A DNA stretch of 58,355 bases, from positions 1-58,355 of the forward strand of contig CANQKD010000015.1 of assembly GCA_947624375.1 (NCBI GenBank), given 5' to 3'. A model generated the notes under the pieces. That model did no database searches. It worked only from the letters and a program-made list of their open reading frames with translations, and was not told where the DNA came from. Positions 8,401 to 16,045 of the stretch are shown piece by piece. Numbering within the stretch: the stretch's first letter is position 1; each line of letters opens with the position of its first letter. The position numbers were made by a program, and so were the translations under genes. Origin of the DNA: an uncultured Clostridia bacterium (GTDB lineage: Bacteria; Bacillota; Clostridia; Oscillospirales; Ruminococcaceae).

Positions 8401-10065
8401 TTATCTATTCCATAAATCTACGTCAATTCCATTAAACCGAGCGACTTGCTTAAACATAATGAATAAATTATTGTAGAAAGTGTCGATTTCTGATTGATTA
8501 TCTTTATCCAATAGCCATGTATCAAATAGTATGTGAAAAAATTTCAAATACTTATTGAATAGAGCTTTTGTCATTGTGCGTTTTATACCTTTAGCAGAAT
8601 CACCTATCTCATGCAAACCATCAATTTTATTCTGAATAGCATTAACTTCTGGTAGGAAAATAGACGTATAGAAATTCTTTCCTATGTTTTCTTCTAAAAC
8701 TGGTTCAGAAATCCAAAATGGATCATCACGGTCATACAATGTTTTGGCATAGTTTATTAAAAACGATTCAGGTGAAGCTTTCCCAGGCAGTGCAATGACC
8801 CGATTGGTTAAATCTGGTCTTTTATCCCCATCAACAATACAGAACTGTCCTGTAAATGTCTTAAGCTTGGGATCTTTGAACATAGTATGCAGAACATCTC
8901 CACCAATATTCGCATCCACAAAATAAAAGTGATTTCTAACTATTGAAAACTCATCAGACTTTTCTGCAAAATAATCTAAAATGATATTGATCAAGTACCG
9001 AGCTTCAGAATCTTCGGTAAAAACAGGGATTCTTTTTTCAAATGAAAAATCTGAGTTTGTTTTTTCTCGAAGATACAAATTGATTTTGTGAATATTGGGC
9101 TTATCAATTAGATAAACGCTTGACTGATTATCATATAAATATATAAGATTTTGCACCTTTTTTAAACAGTATTCGAGCAGCGTAAGACTATGCGTTGTAA
9201 ATACAACCTGAATTTTATAATCAATAGAATACTTTAGCATTAGATCAAATAACTTAAACTGAAAAGCAGGATGCAAAGTTGCATCAAATTCATCAATTAA
9301 TAGAATACTATTTACTTCAGAACGCTTACTTTCGGGAAGCGTTTCATAGTAATACTTTAATGAGACTAACGCTAAAAGAATAATATATAGATTATCTTCT
9401 CCTGCTGATACAGTATTTGAATCAATTCCTTGTGTCGAACTATTAAAATCAGCTCTGATTTTCACACTTCCCATGTGTTCGTTTGTTATATTGGATATTT
9501 CATAGCTTGTAAATGATTTATATAGTTCTGCTAATTCTAACATATAACTATCAGGAATATTTTTACGTATGCTTTTTATTGGTTCATTATCTTTATATTC
9601 GCCATACGTTAATAATCTATTTAATCCAAGATATATAACTGGCATAGCTGGTAAAGACTCTTTTGATCCTTGTTTATACTGTGGCTTAACTGCATATCGA
9701 AATTCAGCAGTATTTTTCTTTGAATTGTGCTTTCTAAATGATAAAGATGGATTCTCGCCATAATAATCTACGGTATAATATGGACCTTGATGTCCAGGTG
9801 CAGGATCTTGAAATATTTTATCTCCTCGTGTTAATGACTCTAATTTCGGATTAAACTGCTCATTAATGGTAGTTATAGTACTCAGGCATTGTTTGAGATC
9901 TGTTTCAGATTGATCCACTTTTACAGTCTGAAATGAATTTCCAATTATATGTAAAATAGATGACTTACAAGTTCCGTTAACTCCAGATATAACATTAATG
10001 TTTGATGTGAATTCCAAATCCAAATTAATCAGTTTCCTATAAACATCAAAGTGAATTTTTTTCAA
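8401..10065 (-). CDS. OLD-like ATPase with TOPRIM-type nuclease domain
   Basis: A 554-residue ABC/SMC-class ATPase. Walker A is GVNGTCKSS (residues 28-36), signature SAGEDN (220-225), Walker B ILLIDEFD (254-261) and H-loop TTHS (290-293). A C-terminal part follows with VFTEDSEA (349-355) and FCIVDGDKRPDL (408-419), which fit the acidic residues of a TOPRIM fold. That order is typical of OLD-family nucleases, known phage-defence proteins. It lies 23 bases after the N6 methyltransferase and 14 bases before a D12 methyltransferase. Coupling an OLD-like enzyme to its own Dam-type methylase is not a standard class of OLD system that I know. The TOPRIM call is by motif only. Confidence 0.75.
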   Translation of the reverse strand: MKKIHFDVYRKLINLDLEFTSNINVISGVNGTCKSSILHIIGNSFQTVKVDQSETDLKQCLSTITTINEQFNPKLESLTRGDKIFQDPAPGHQGPYYTVDYYGENPSLSFRKHNSKKNTAEFRYAVKPQYKQGSKESLPAMPVIYLGLNRLLTYGEYKDNEPIKSIRKNIPDSYMLELAELYKSFTSYEISNITNEHMGSVKIRADFNSSTQGIDSNTVSAGEDNLYIILLALVSLKYYYETLPESKRSEVNSILLIDEFDATLHPAFQFKLFDLMLKYSIDYKIQVVFTTHSLTLLEYCLKKVQNLIYLYDNQSSVYLIDKPNIHKINLYLREKTNSDFSFEKRIPVFTEDSEARYLINIILDYFAEKSDEFSIVRNHFYFVDANIGGDVLHTMFKDPKLKTFTGQFCIVDGDKRPDLTNRVIALPGKASPESFLINYAKTLYDRDDPFWISEPVLEENIGKNFYTSIFLPEVNAIQNKIDGLHEIGDSAKGIKRTMTKALFNKYLKFFHILFDTWLLDKDNQSEIDTFYNNLFIMFKQVARFNGIDVDLWNR

Positions 10066-10088
10066 TTATTGCACCTCCAACATTTTTA

Positions 10089-11639
10089 TTACATAAATCG
10101 TATTTTTCTCATTAAATTGTCAACCATTTGTCGAGATAAGTGCTTCTGTAATTTATAAAAGCTTTCTGTTCGTTCAAGGTCAACAAAAGAAACACATTGA
10201 ATACACTTATTCAAATCCAATCTTGATAACAGCTTAACCGTATATGGTCTTTTACTATCTAAAAAAGCAATCGACGTCAAATACTCCTGCACAGGTTGAC
10301 TGTTCAACAGAAGCATCATAGTATAAGCGTCATCATAGTTGTCAAAAGAAAGAAAATATGATGTATCATCCGTCATAACAGGCTTATCAGCTGTTAAAAG
10401 GCTGAAAAGCGGTTTCTTATAGAAACCGGATACTCCAACTTTATACGGTGCAAAGCTGTAATCTCCAACACCAAACATTGAAAACGATCCGGATTTTTTA
10501 TATATGATGCTTTTTCTTTTGCTGAAATCTGCACTGTGGCTATTCAAATATGACCATAAGTGCGGATACTCCTGTTCAATATAGCTTGTGTCTTGTTTGG
10601 CTCGCTGTTGTGTTACAATAACGTACTTTTTAAAATCGCTGATAATTGGAGATTTGAAAAGGCTTGACTTGACTAACGGAAAGACAAGATCATCTTCTAC
10701 TTCAACGATTTCCTTGTACTTGTTGACATAGTTGCCGTTTACCAGTTCTAACTCCATAACCTTTCCGCAGTCGTGTTTTACACCGCTTCTCCATGTCATC
10801 TGGCAAGTTCCCTCGAAGTCTTGGGCATTTGTATCGGAAGAAACAAGATGATGATTATTGATAGTAAGAGTATCTATTGTCGCTAATGAATCAAAGTCTT
10901 TCACATGGCAAGCAATCGTAGTATTTAATGCAGAGGATAAATGTATAACTAAGACACACGCAGCGGCAGATACACCGAATACCTTTTGGCTATTAAAGTT
11001 AAGCATTTCGATACTGTTGCAGGGAATGGAATTTCTGTCTATCTCTAAAATAACATTTCTTGCAACTGAGGTTTTGCAAAGCATACATATTACACTATCA
11101 GTGCCTTTAAATGCATGAAGCATTTGCAATATCACATATTCGCATATGTCAAAGTTAGAAGAGCCTGTCAATGCTTCTATTCCTTTAAGTCCCTTAAAAT
11201 TCACTTTTTGCGGTAAATTATAGTCGAGATCAGAGTTCGTTGCCCATGGTGGATTTCCGATAACAAGTACATTTCTCTTTTTGCTTATATCTGAAACAGA
11301 AACATCAAAGATATTATCATTAATAAAAGTACCTTGCGGAAGTCTCTCATGTGCTGTTTTGATGTAAGAACTGTTAATATCGATTCCGATTGCAGGAAGA
11401 TGAAATTTCTCGGTAGCAGCAACAATAAAATTGCCAAGCCCGCAAGTCGGCTCAATGATTGCTTCAATATTTCTGTTTAAGCCCTGCTTATAAAGATATT
11501 CACATACTCTGTCACAGAATTCAATAGGAGTTTGATAATCACCAAACTCACTTTTATTACCAGACAAAATTAACAACTCCTTGAATCTGATTATTGAGAG
11601 AAATAACTCTCTAGTATTGTAATCTCCATTGCAGAGCAT
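10089..11639 (-). CDS. Type II N6-adenine DNA methyltransferase
   Basis: Modification enzyme of a type II restriction-modification pair. Motifs in order: GDYQTPIEFCDRV, EPTCGLGNFIVAA (SAM motif I), VIGNPPWAT (motif IV, NPPW), then a long C-terminal part that probably recognises the DNA target. The frame is open upstream to 11726. ATG 11639 (protein starting MLCNGDYNTRE) is chosen because it overlaps the endonuclease gene by only 29 bases and precedes the conserved part; start confidence is moderate. The overlap suggests translational coupling with the endonuclease. The specificity cannot be told from sequence. Confidence 0.85.
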   Translation of the reverse strand: MLCNGDYNTRELFLSIIRFKELLILSGNKSEFGDYQTPIEFCDRVCEYLYKQGLNRNIEAIIEPTCGLGNFIVAATEKFHLPAIGIDINSSYIKTAHERLPQGTFINDNIFDVSVSDISKKRNVLVIGNPPWATNSDLDYNLPQKVNFKGLKGIEALTGSSNFDICEYVILQMLHAFKGTDSVICMLCKTSVARNVILEIDRNSIPCNSIEMLNFNSQKVFGVSAAACVLVIHLSSALNTTIACHVKDFDSLATIDTLTINNHHLVSSDTNAQDFEGTCQMTWRSGVKHDCGKVMELELVNGNYVNKYKEIVEVEDDLVFPLVKSSLFKSPIISDFKKYVIVTQQRAKQDTSYIEQEYPHLWSYLNSHSADFSKRKSIIYKKSGSFSMFGVGDYSFAPYKVGVSGFYKKPLFSLLTADKPVMTDDTSYFLSFDNYDDAYTMMLLLNSQPVQEYLTSIAFLDSKRPYTVKLLSRLDLNKCIQCVSFVDLERTESFYKLQKHLSRQMVDNLMRKIRFM

Positions 11640-12201
11640 TACTGATAGTAAGATAGCCCTGTTCTGGAGGATTGTCGAATATCTCATCAGCGAGGTCATT
11701 ATATGTGATTTCATCACCAGGAACATTTTTATCAGTCAGCAAAGCTATTATATCTTCTTTGTTAGCTCCTATTTCAAGGCTTTGACGAATTAGGCGAGTA
11801 AGTGTATAATCTGCTGTTCTGTCCGCTTCTATAAAAGTACAATGAGTCATGGTCAGGTAACATTCACTCGCAGTATCTTCCTTATGGTAAACGAATACCA
11901 GCAGATTATAACCCAAGCCGAATATCTTCTGTCTTGCAGATTTAAAAGGACAACTGCTTTGCGGTTGAACAATGCTTGTAGTTTTTATATCAGTATTCAC
12001 TGAAGGAAGATCAATTCCGAGTGCTGAACTACCAACAGACATCTCATATCTTTCATTAAGATAATTCTGAAAGGCGTGTTCAACATATGTACCAACTGCC
12101 TTGCCATCGGTAACACCTATCAATTCAACATGATTAAGTGTCGAAAACCATTCACTAAATGCAACTGCTTCATTAATCAGATCGTTAACTGTTAATCTCA
12201 T
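11611..12201 (-). CDS. Putative type II restriction endonuclease, PD-(D/E)XK fold
   Basis: A 196-residue protein starting MRLTVNDLINEAVAF. Just after a helix with Glu41 it has GIDLPSVNTDIKTTS: Asp64 and Asp71-Ile-Lys73 fit the D...(D/E)xK catalytic pattern of restriction nucleases. Position directly before an N6-adenine methyltransferase, with overlapping ends, supports this. The start at 12201 has a GAAAGGA ribosome site 8 bases upstream; the longer open frame to 12279 has none. I cannot assign it to a named endonuclease family. It is the first gene of the minus-strand cargo, and the A/T-rich stretch at 12202-12300 probably holds its promoter. Confidence 0.65.
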   Translation of the reverse strand: MRLTVNDLINEAVAFSEWFSTLNHVELIGVTDGKAVGTYVEHAFQNYLNERYEMSVGSSALGIDLPSVNTDIKTTSIVQPQSSCPFKSARQKIFGLGYNLLVFVYHKEDTASECYLTMTHCTFIEADRTADYTLTRLIRQSLEIGANKEDIIALLTDKNVPGDEITYNDLADEIFDNPPEQGYLTISNALQWRLQY

Positions 12202-12302
12202 CACGATTATTCCTTTCAGATTATAGATATTTGCATTATAGCACAAAACAAATGAAAAAGCAATACTTAAATTGAGCATTTCACCTATTTTTCGTCAAAC
12301 TC

Positions 12303-12329
12303 AACTTTGACTCCGTCGGAATCAAAGTT
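12303..12329 (-). terminator. Hairpin between DUF6076 gene and cargo
   Basis: AACTTTGACTCC pairs with GGAATCAAAGTT, overlapping the stop codon of the DUF6076-type gene. A related hairpin lies at 26672-26696 in element 2. It marks the right border of the cargo in both elements. The T-run is weak. Confidence 0.55.
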
Positions 12330-13392
12330 AACCCTTTCCCTTCCTCTTGGGCTTCTTAATCTTAGCCACCGCAGTCACATCGAACCCATACTTATCAAGT
12401 ATCCCCTCAGTGAGAGCTTTAATCTCAGCTTTATACTGTTTCCCTAGCTCATACAGCTCCGCAGAGGGTAAGCCGTTTCGTATCAGCTTCTTTTTTAGCA
12501 CCGTCATTTTATCCATACGCTCCTGCTTTGCCTGCGTAAATTCATCATAGTCATCAGGGTGAAAGCGATCAATCTCCACCACATCAAGATAGCCCTTGTA
12601 TCGGCGGACAAAGGAATCGTAGTCTTTCTTGATCGCAGAGTATTCCTGCGTACTCTCCTCAATGATTTTTTCTTTCTGTTGCTTCTGAGCTTCGATACAC
12701 TCAGCAGCGTGACAGCAGACCTCGCCTTCCGTTCCGAGGAACAGCTTGTGGCAGAAACCGCACTCGCATACCGTCCACTTGTTTTTGTGAACGAGCTGCC
12801 CGATCTCTGCAAGGACAGTCAGCAGGCAGTTATCACTCTCACGGAACACATTGAACGTGTAATCATCGGCAGCGATAACTGTCCTTCCAGATGCGAGCGA
12901 GAAATGCTCCATAGTCATTTTGAAGTTGAAATACGCTTCACTGCACAGCAGGCTGAGCTGCGTATCGAAAAAAGCATTGATGCGTTCAGATATGCCCGTC
13001 TGTATCTTGTTCCTGTTCGGCTTGGCAAGCACAACATCATTCGGCTTCAAGAGCTGATAACGCTCGGTATCATACAGATCAATGACCGCAGATACAAAGC
13101 CCCTGAAAAAGATGTTTTCCCCATACTCGGCAACGAACCTTGCAATCATATCATCGGTGCTGACATCAATGCTCCTGCCTATACGCAAGGCGCTGTGAAG
13201 CCTATCCCGAAAGGTATCAAACGGCTCAGTATGCTCCCGAAACATCTTGTGCTGATTCATAACTTCATCAAAGGTATATGTGCGAGTATTCAGCACTGCA
13301 CCGTGAATACTCTCCTCATCATTCTGTACAGACTGTTCGATGTCAATCGTGCGGTCTGTTTCGTTTATGCGGTAAATTGTGGTAGTTTTCAT
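12328..13392 (-). CDS. DUF6076-type protein with zinc-finger-like motif, element 1
   Basis: A 354-residue protein found in clostridial mobile elements, function unknown. A Cys/His cluster in the second half (CECGFCHKLFLGTEGEVCCHAAEC) resembles a CGNR-type zinc finger. A basic, helical C-terminus (KIKKPKRKGKG) follows. This combination suggests a DNA-binding regulator. It is transcribed divergently from the DUF3987 gene across a 230-base region rich in GCGTAT-type repeats, so it may control replication or excision through those repeats; that is inference. The paralogue in element 2 (26705-27700) keeps the cysteines but is otherwise quite diverged. The basic C-terminal tail is specific to this copy. 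Confidence 0.75.
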   Translation of the reverse strand: MKTTTIYRINETDRTIDIEQSVQNDEESIHGAVLNTRTYTFDEVMNQHKMFREHTEPFDTFRDRLHSALRIGRSIDVSTDDMIARFVAEYGENIFFRGFVSAVIDLYDTERYQLLKPNDVVLAKPNRNKIQTGISERINAFFDTQLSLLCSEAYFNFKMTMEHFSLASGRTVIAADDYTFNVFRESDNCLLTVLAEIGQLVHKNKWTVCECGFCHKLFLGTEGEVCCHAAECIEAQKQQKEKIIEESTQEYSAIKKDYDSFVRRYKGYLDVVEIDRFHPDDYDEFTQAKQERMDKMTVLKKKLIRNGLPSAELYELGKQYKAEIKALTEGILDKYGFDVTAVAKIKKPKRKGKG

Positions 13393-13394
13393 AT

Positions 13395-13545
13395 GCTCAC
13401 CTCGTATTTAGTATCTTTTTCTATTGTAGCACACAATACGTAGACTGTCAATAATATGCGTATTCTAATAATTATTTTTCGTATCTCAAAAATATTTGCG
13501 TATTTGATTGGATCTATACGCATTATCCAAACTAAAGTGCGTTTG
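13395..13545. promoter_or_regulatory. Iteron-like GCGTAT repeats between divergent genes
   Basis: Short repeats of the type (T)GCGTAT(T) occur in both orientations: AATACGTAG, ATGCGTATT, TTCGTATCT, TTGCGTATTT, TATACGCATT and GTGCGTTT. They sit between the zinc protein and the replication-type gene. Candidates are a replication origin or operator sites. Element 2 has an equivalent but diverged set at 27735-27835. Confidence 0.5.
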
Positions 13546-13552
13546 AAAATGG

Positions 13553-13588
13553 TACAATATTTATGTCAGCAAGAAAAATATAGCTGAC
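13553..13588 (+). promoter_or_regulatory. Extended -10 promoter and leader hairpin of DUF3987 gene
   Basis: ATGGTACAAT (extended -10, TACAAT at 13553-13558) is followed by the hairpin GTCAGC/GCTGAC (13565-13588). Both are conserved in element 2 (27861-27896) although the surrounding bases differ. Confidence 0.65.
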
Positions 13589-13622
13589 ACATCATAAAAT
13601 ATCAGAAAGGACTGATAAAAAT

Positions 13623-15083
13623 TTGAACGAACCTACACAGTGGACACCTCCCACACCTCTCCGCCCTAATGTGACAAACCTCCTGCCGTTTCCCGTGAAC
13701 GCTCTACCACCAATATTAAGGGAAATGGCAAGTGCAATAGCGACCACCACATCTACAGATGTTGCAATGGCAGGCACATCTATCCTCTCGGCGGTGAGCT
13801 ACTGCTTTTCGGGATTATACCGAATGTCCGCAAAGCGTGACCACACCGAGCCGCTTGTGCTTGACACCCTGACGATAGCAGAGCCGAGCTTCAAAAAATC
13901 GCCCGTGATCTCGATGGTAAAGAGACCGTTCATTCAGTTTGCACACGACTGGAACGAAAACAACAAGCAGGTCATTTTTCAATCACAGGCTGAACAAAAG
14001 CTACTATTGGACAAGCTCGATGCTCTCGAAAAGAAGAAAGACATTACCGCCGATGAGATCGCAAAATTGCAAACAGAGATCAGCAATATGCCGATTGTCA
14101 ATTTCAGGCGAATCGTTGTGGACGATATTACGCCAGAATCCCTTGTGAATCAGCTCGATCAAAACGGCATGCTCCTGATGATCTCGGACGAAGCCGGAAT
14201 GCTTGGTAATTTCAGCGGAAGATATAGCAATAATATCCCGAACCTTGATATGCTCCTGAAATCATGGAACGGTGAAACGTATATCAGTGACCGTGCGACC
14301 CGTGACAGCATTGTTTTGAAAAAGCCCTATATGAGCATCTGCCTTGCCTGTCAGCCTTACGTCTTTGACGGCATGATAAACAATCCAGTGTTCCGTGGCA
14401 GCGGACTAATAGCGAGGTTCATGTATTGTTTCCCTGTGAGCAACATCGGCACTCGCAAGTACGATACGCAGGCTGTGCCTGAACAGGTAGCTGATAGCTA
14501 CAAGAACCTTGTGTACAAGCTCCTCGGTGCAAAGTTCACCTACCATGATGAAAAGGAGCTGTATCTGCACTTTGATAGCAAGGCATACGGCGAGTTCGTT
14601 GACTACTACAACAACTTTATCGAACCGCACCTCGTCACGGACATGGCTTTCTGCAAGGACTGGGGCGGTAAGTATCACGGCGAATTGCTCCGACTGTGCG
14701 GTATCATTCACTGCATCAAGTGTGCGCTGAATGGCATTGAACCTGTGGAGAACCGTGTCACGCTGGATACGCTCTGCAACGCCATTGAGATCGGAGAGTA
14801 TTTCAGAGAGCAGGCGATATACGCTTACAGTTTGTGTGACACCGACTTTGCAACCGTTAAGGCTGAACGTGTTCTCAACAAGATACGCTCAAAACATATC
14901 ACGAAGATAAGACAGAATGACCTGCACCACCTTTGCAGATGCACCCTGTTCAAGAACGCTCAGGACTTCAACGAAACGATCGATATGCTGGAAGAATACG
15001 GCTATCTTCGCCGTTTTACAAGCAAGGGAACTAACAACAAAACCGTGACCGATATTGAGGTCAATCCGCACGTTTTCAGTTAA
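13623..15083 (+). CDS. DUF3987 replication-type protein, element 1
   Basis: A 486-residue protein of the DUF3987 group, usually found in mobile elements and linked to primase/helicase-like replication functions. AEPSFKKSPVISMV (about residue 88) matches the degenerate P-loop of the family, and LLMISDEAGML (about 178) is Walker-B-like. The start is TTG at 13623, preceded by AGAAAGGA about 10 bases upstream. Element 2 uses TTG at the same place, so the weak start seems to be conserved, perhaps to keep expression low. The first 190 bases of conserved coding sequence are almost identical to element 2, while the rest is clearly diverged. Confidence 0.8.
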   Translation: MNEPTQWTPPTPLRPNVTNLLPFPVNALPPILREMASAIATTTSTDVAMAGTSILSAVSYCFSGLYRMSAKRDHTEPLVLDTLTIAEPSFKKSPVISMVKRPFIQFAHDWNENNKQVIFQSQAEQKLLLDKLDALEKKKDITADEIAKLQTEISNMPIVNFRRIVVDDITPESLVNQLDQNGMLLMISDEAGMLGNFSGRYSNNIPNLDMLLKSWNGETYISDRATRDSIVLKKPYMSICLACQPYVFDGMINNPVFRGSGLIARFMYCFPVSNIGTRKYDTQAVPEQVADSYKNLVYKLLGAKFTYHDEKELYLHFDSKAYGEFVDYYNNFIEPHLVTDMAFCKDWGGKYHGELLRLCGIIHCIKCALNGIEPVENRVTLDTLCNAIEIGEYFREQAIYAYSLCDTDFATVKAERVLNKIRSKHITKIRQNDLHHLCRCTLFKNAQDFNETIDMLEEYGYLRRFTSKGTNNKTVTDIEVNPHVFS

Positions 15084-15185
15084 GGGAATCTGTCTGTTGC
15101 ACCTTTTGGGCTTTTTGAGATGCAAAAGGTGCAAAAAGCTCAAAATCCATAAAACACAAACCGTAGAAAGAAAGAGGTTTACACT

Positions 15186-15482
15186 ATGACTACAACACAG
15201 AAAAAAGAGATTGTAGACAACATTCTGGAGCTGCTCATTCTGCTCACCGAGGACGGGGAATACTCTGCTCAGCAGACTGCCAAAGCACCGACTGCAAACA
15301 AGGTGGAAATGCTCACTATCAAGGAGAGTGCCGCCCTCATCAGTGGACTTTCTGAACACACAGTACGCCAGCTTGTAAAGCAGGGCAAGGTGAAGTCCGT
15401 CCGCACAGGCGAGGGCAGAAACGGAAAAATCCTTGTCAACAAGGCTGACATGATCGCCTATTTCAACGGGAAGGGGGTGTGA
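15186..15482 (+). CDS. Excisionase-family helix-turn-helix protein, element 1
   Basis: A 98-residue protein. The C-terminal half, MLTIKESAALISGLSEHTVRQLVKQGKVKSVRTG...GKILVNKADMIAYF, is a MerR/Xis-type winged helix used by excisionases to bend DNA at attachment sites. The ribosome site GAAAGAGAGG precedes ATG 15186. It lies in the transfer/integration half of the element, followed at once by a small helical protein. The element 2 counterpart is 29542-29838, with almost the same residues in the helix-turn-helix. Confidence 0.8.
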   Translation: MTTTQKKEIVDNILELLILLTEDGEYSAQQTAKAPTANKVEMLTIKESAALISGLSEHTVRQLVKQGKVKSVRTGEGRNGKILVNKADMIAYFNGKGV

Positions 15483-15485
15483 GAT

Positions 15486-15659
15486 ATGAGCAAACTTGAA
15501 ACGCTGAAATTCTTCCTTTGGAAGAGAAGCGGTCTGCATCTCCGTGATGCGCTCGCCCGCTACTACCTCTACCTGTCGAATGAGGAGATCAGGCTCTACG
15601 AAAATGAGCTTGATCAGCTCCTCGAAAAGTATGAAGTTGAGGTGGAGCTTCCGTTCTGA
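15486..15659 (+). CDS. Small helical protein following excisionase, element 1
   Basis: A 57-residue protein, MSKLETLKFFLWKRSGLHLRDALARYYLYLSNEEIRLYENELDQLLEKYEVEVELPF when assembled from its parts: N-terminal MSKLETLKFF, middle RSGLHLRDALARYYLYLS, end LLEKYEVEVELPF. ATG 15486 lies three bases after the excisionase stop, so translation is probably coupled. The 60-residue protein at 29842-30024 in element 2 keeps RSGLxxRxAxAR, the central helix and the acidic end. Function unknown; conservation of position suggests a role in excision or mobilisation. Confidence 0.75.
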   Translation: MSKLETLKFFLWKRSGLHLRDALARYYLYLSNEEIRLYENELDQLLEKYEVEVELPF

Positions 15660-15668
15660 TTTTGCAGT

Positions 15669-15694
15669 TTTCAGAATCGCATTTCTGAAATTTT
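15669..15694 (+). terminator. Terminator after small helical protein
   Basis: TTTCAGAA/TTCTGAAA 8-bp stem with a six-base loop and a TTTTG tail. In element 2 a TGCGAT/ATCGCA hairpin with a T-run (about 30027-30050) takes its place. Confidence 0.6.
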
Positions 15695-15727
15695 GTAATG
15701 CGGATTTTTGAATAAATGCGCCCACAT

Positions 15728-15895
15728 TTTCGGCTGCTCCGTCAGCCGTCTGAGCCTCGCAGAGCGACGTATGTACTTGTGATGTGGGTATTTCCCCGTC
15801 ACAAGTACTACGGAGTTACAAGCGGCGCTCTGCCCCTTGTAACCGCTGCTACGCAGCTTTTTCCCTGCGACCATAGCTTGTGTCGTTCAGGGAAA
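15728..15895 (+). other. Structured region, candidate oriT, element 1
   Basis: About 170 non-coding bases with consecutive hairpins: CGGCTG/CAGCCG (15731-15748); a 14-bp stem with one bulge (15768-15812); GTTACAAG/CTTGTAAC (15815-15843); GCTGC/GCAGC (15845-15857); TCCCTG/CAGGGA (15863-15893). GCAGAGCG near 15760 can also pair with CGCTCTGC near 15827. Element 2 has the same order with different bases in the long stem, so pairing is conserved rather than sequence. It stands just before the MobV relaxase, where oriT is expected. A structured RNA is the alternative. Confidence 0.55.
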
Positions 15896-16045
15896 ATTGC
15901 CCGTCAGGGCTGGCGTAGCACATAGCGAAGTCTTGTGCTTGCCTTCTCCGCCTCAGCGGTCATGAAAGGAGTTGATGCCTATGATTTACAGATTGGATTT
16001 CGTAGAAAGAGAGAAGTAAATCCAATGAACAAGAAAGGCGAAATT

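Noticed and set aside
12559-13443. 294-codon plus-strand frame opposite the DUF6076-type gene
   Set aside because: Shadow of the minus-strand gene, which has a ribosome site, zinc motif and a paralogue; this frame has no family pattern.
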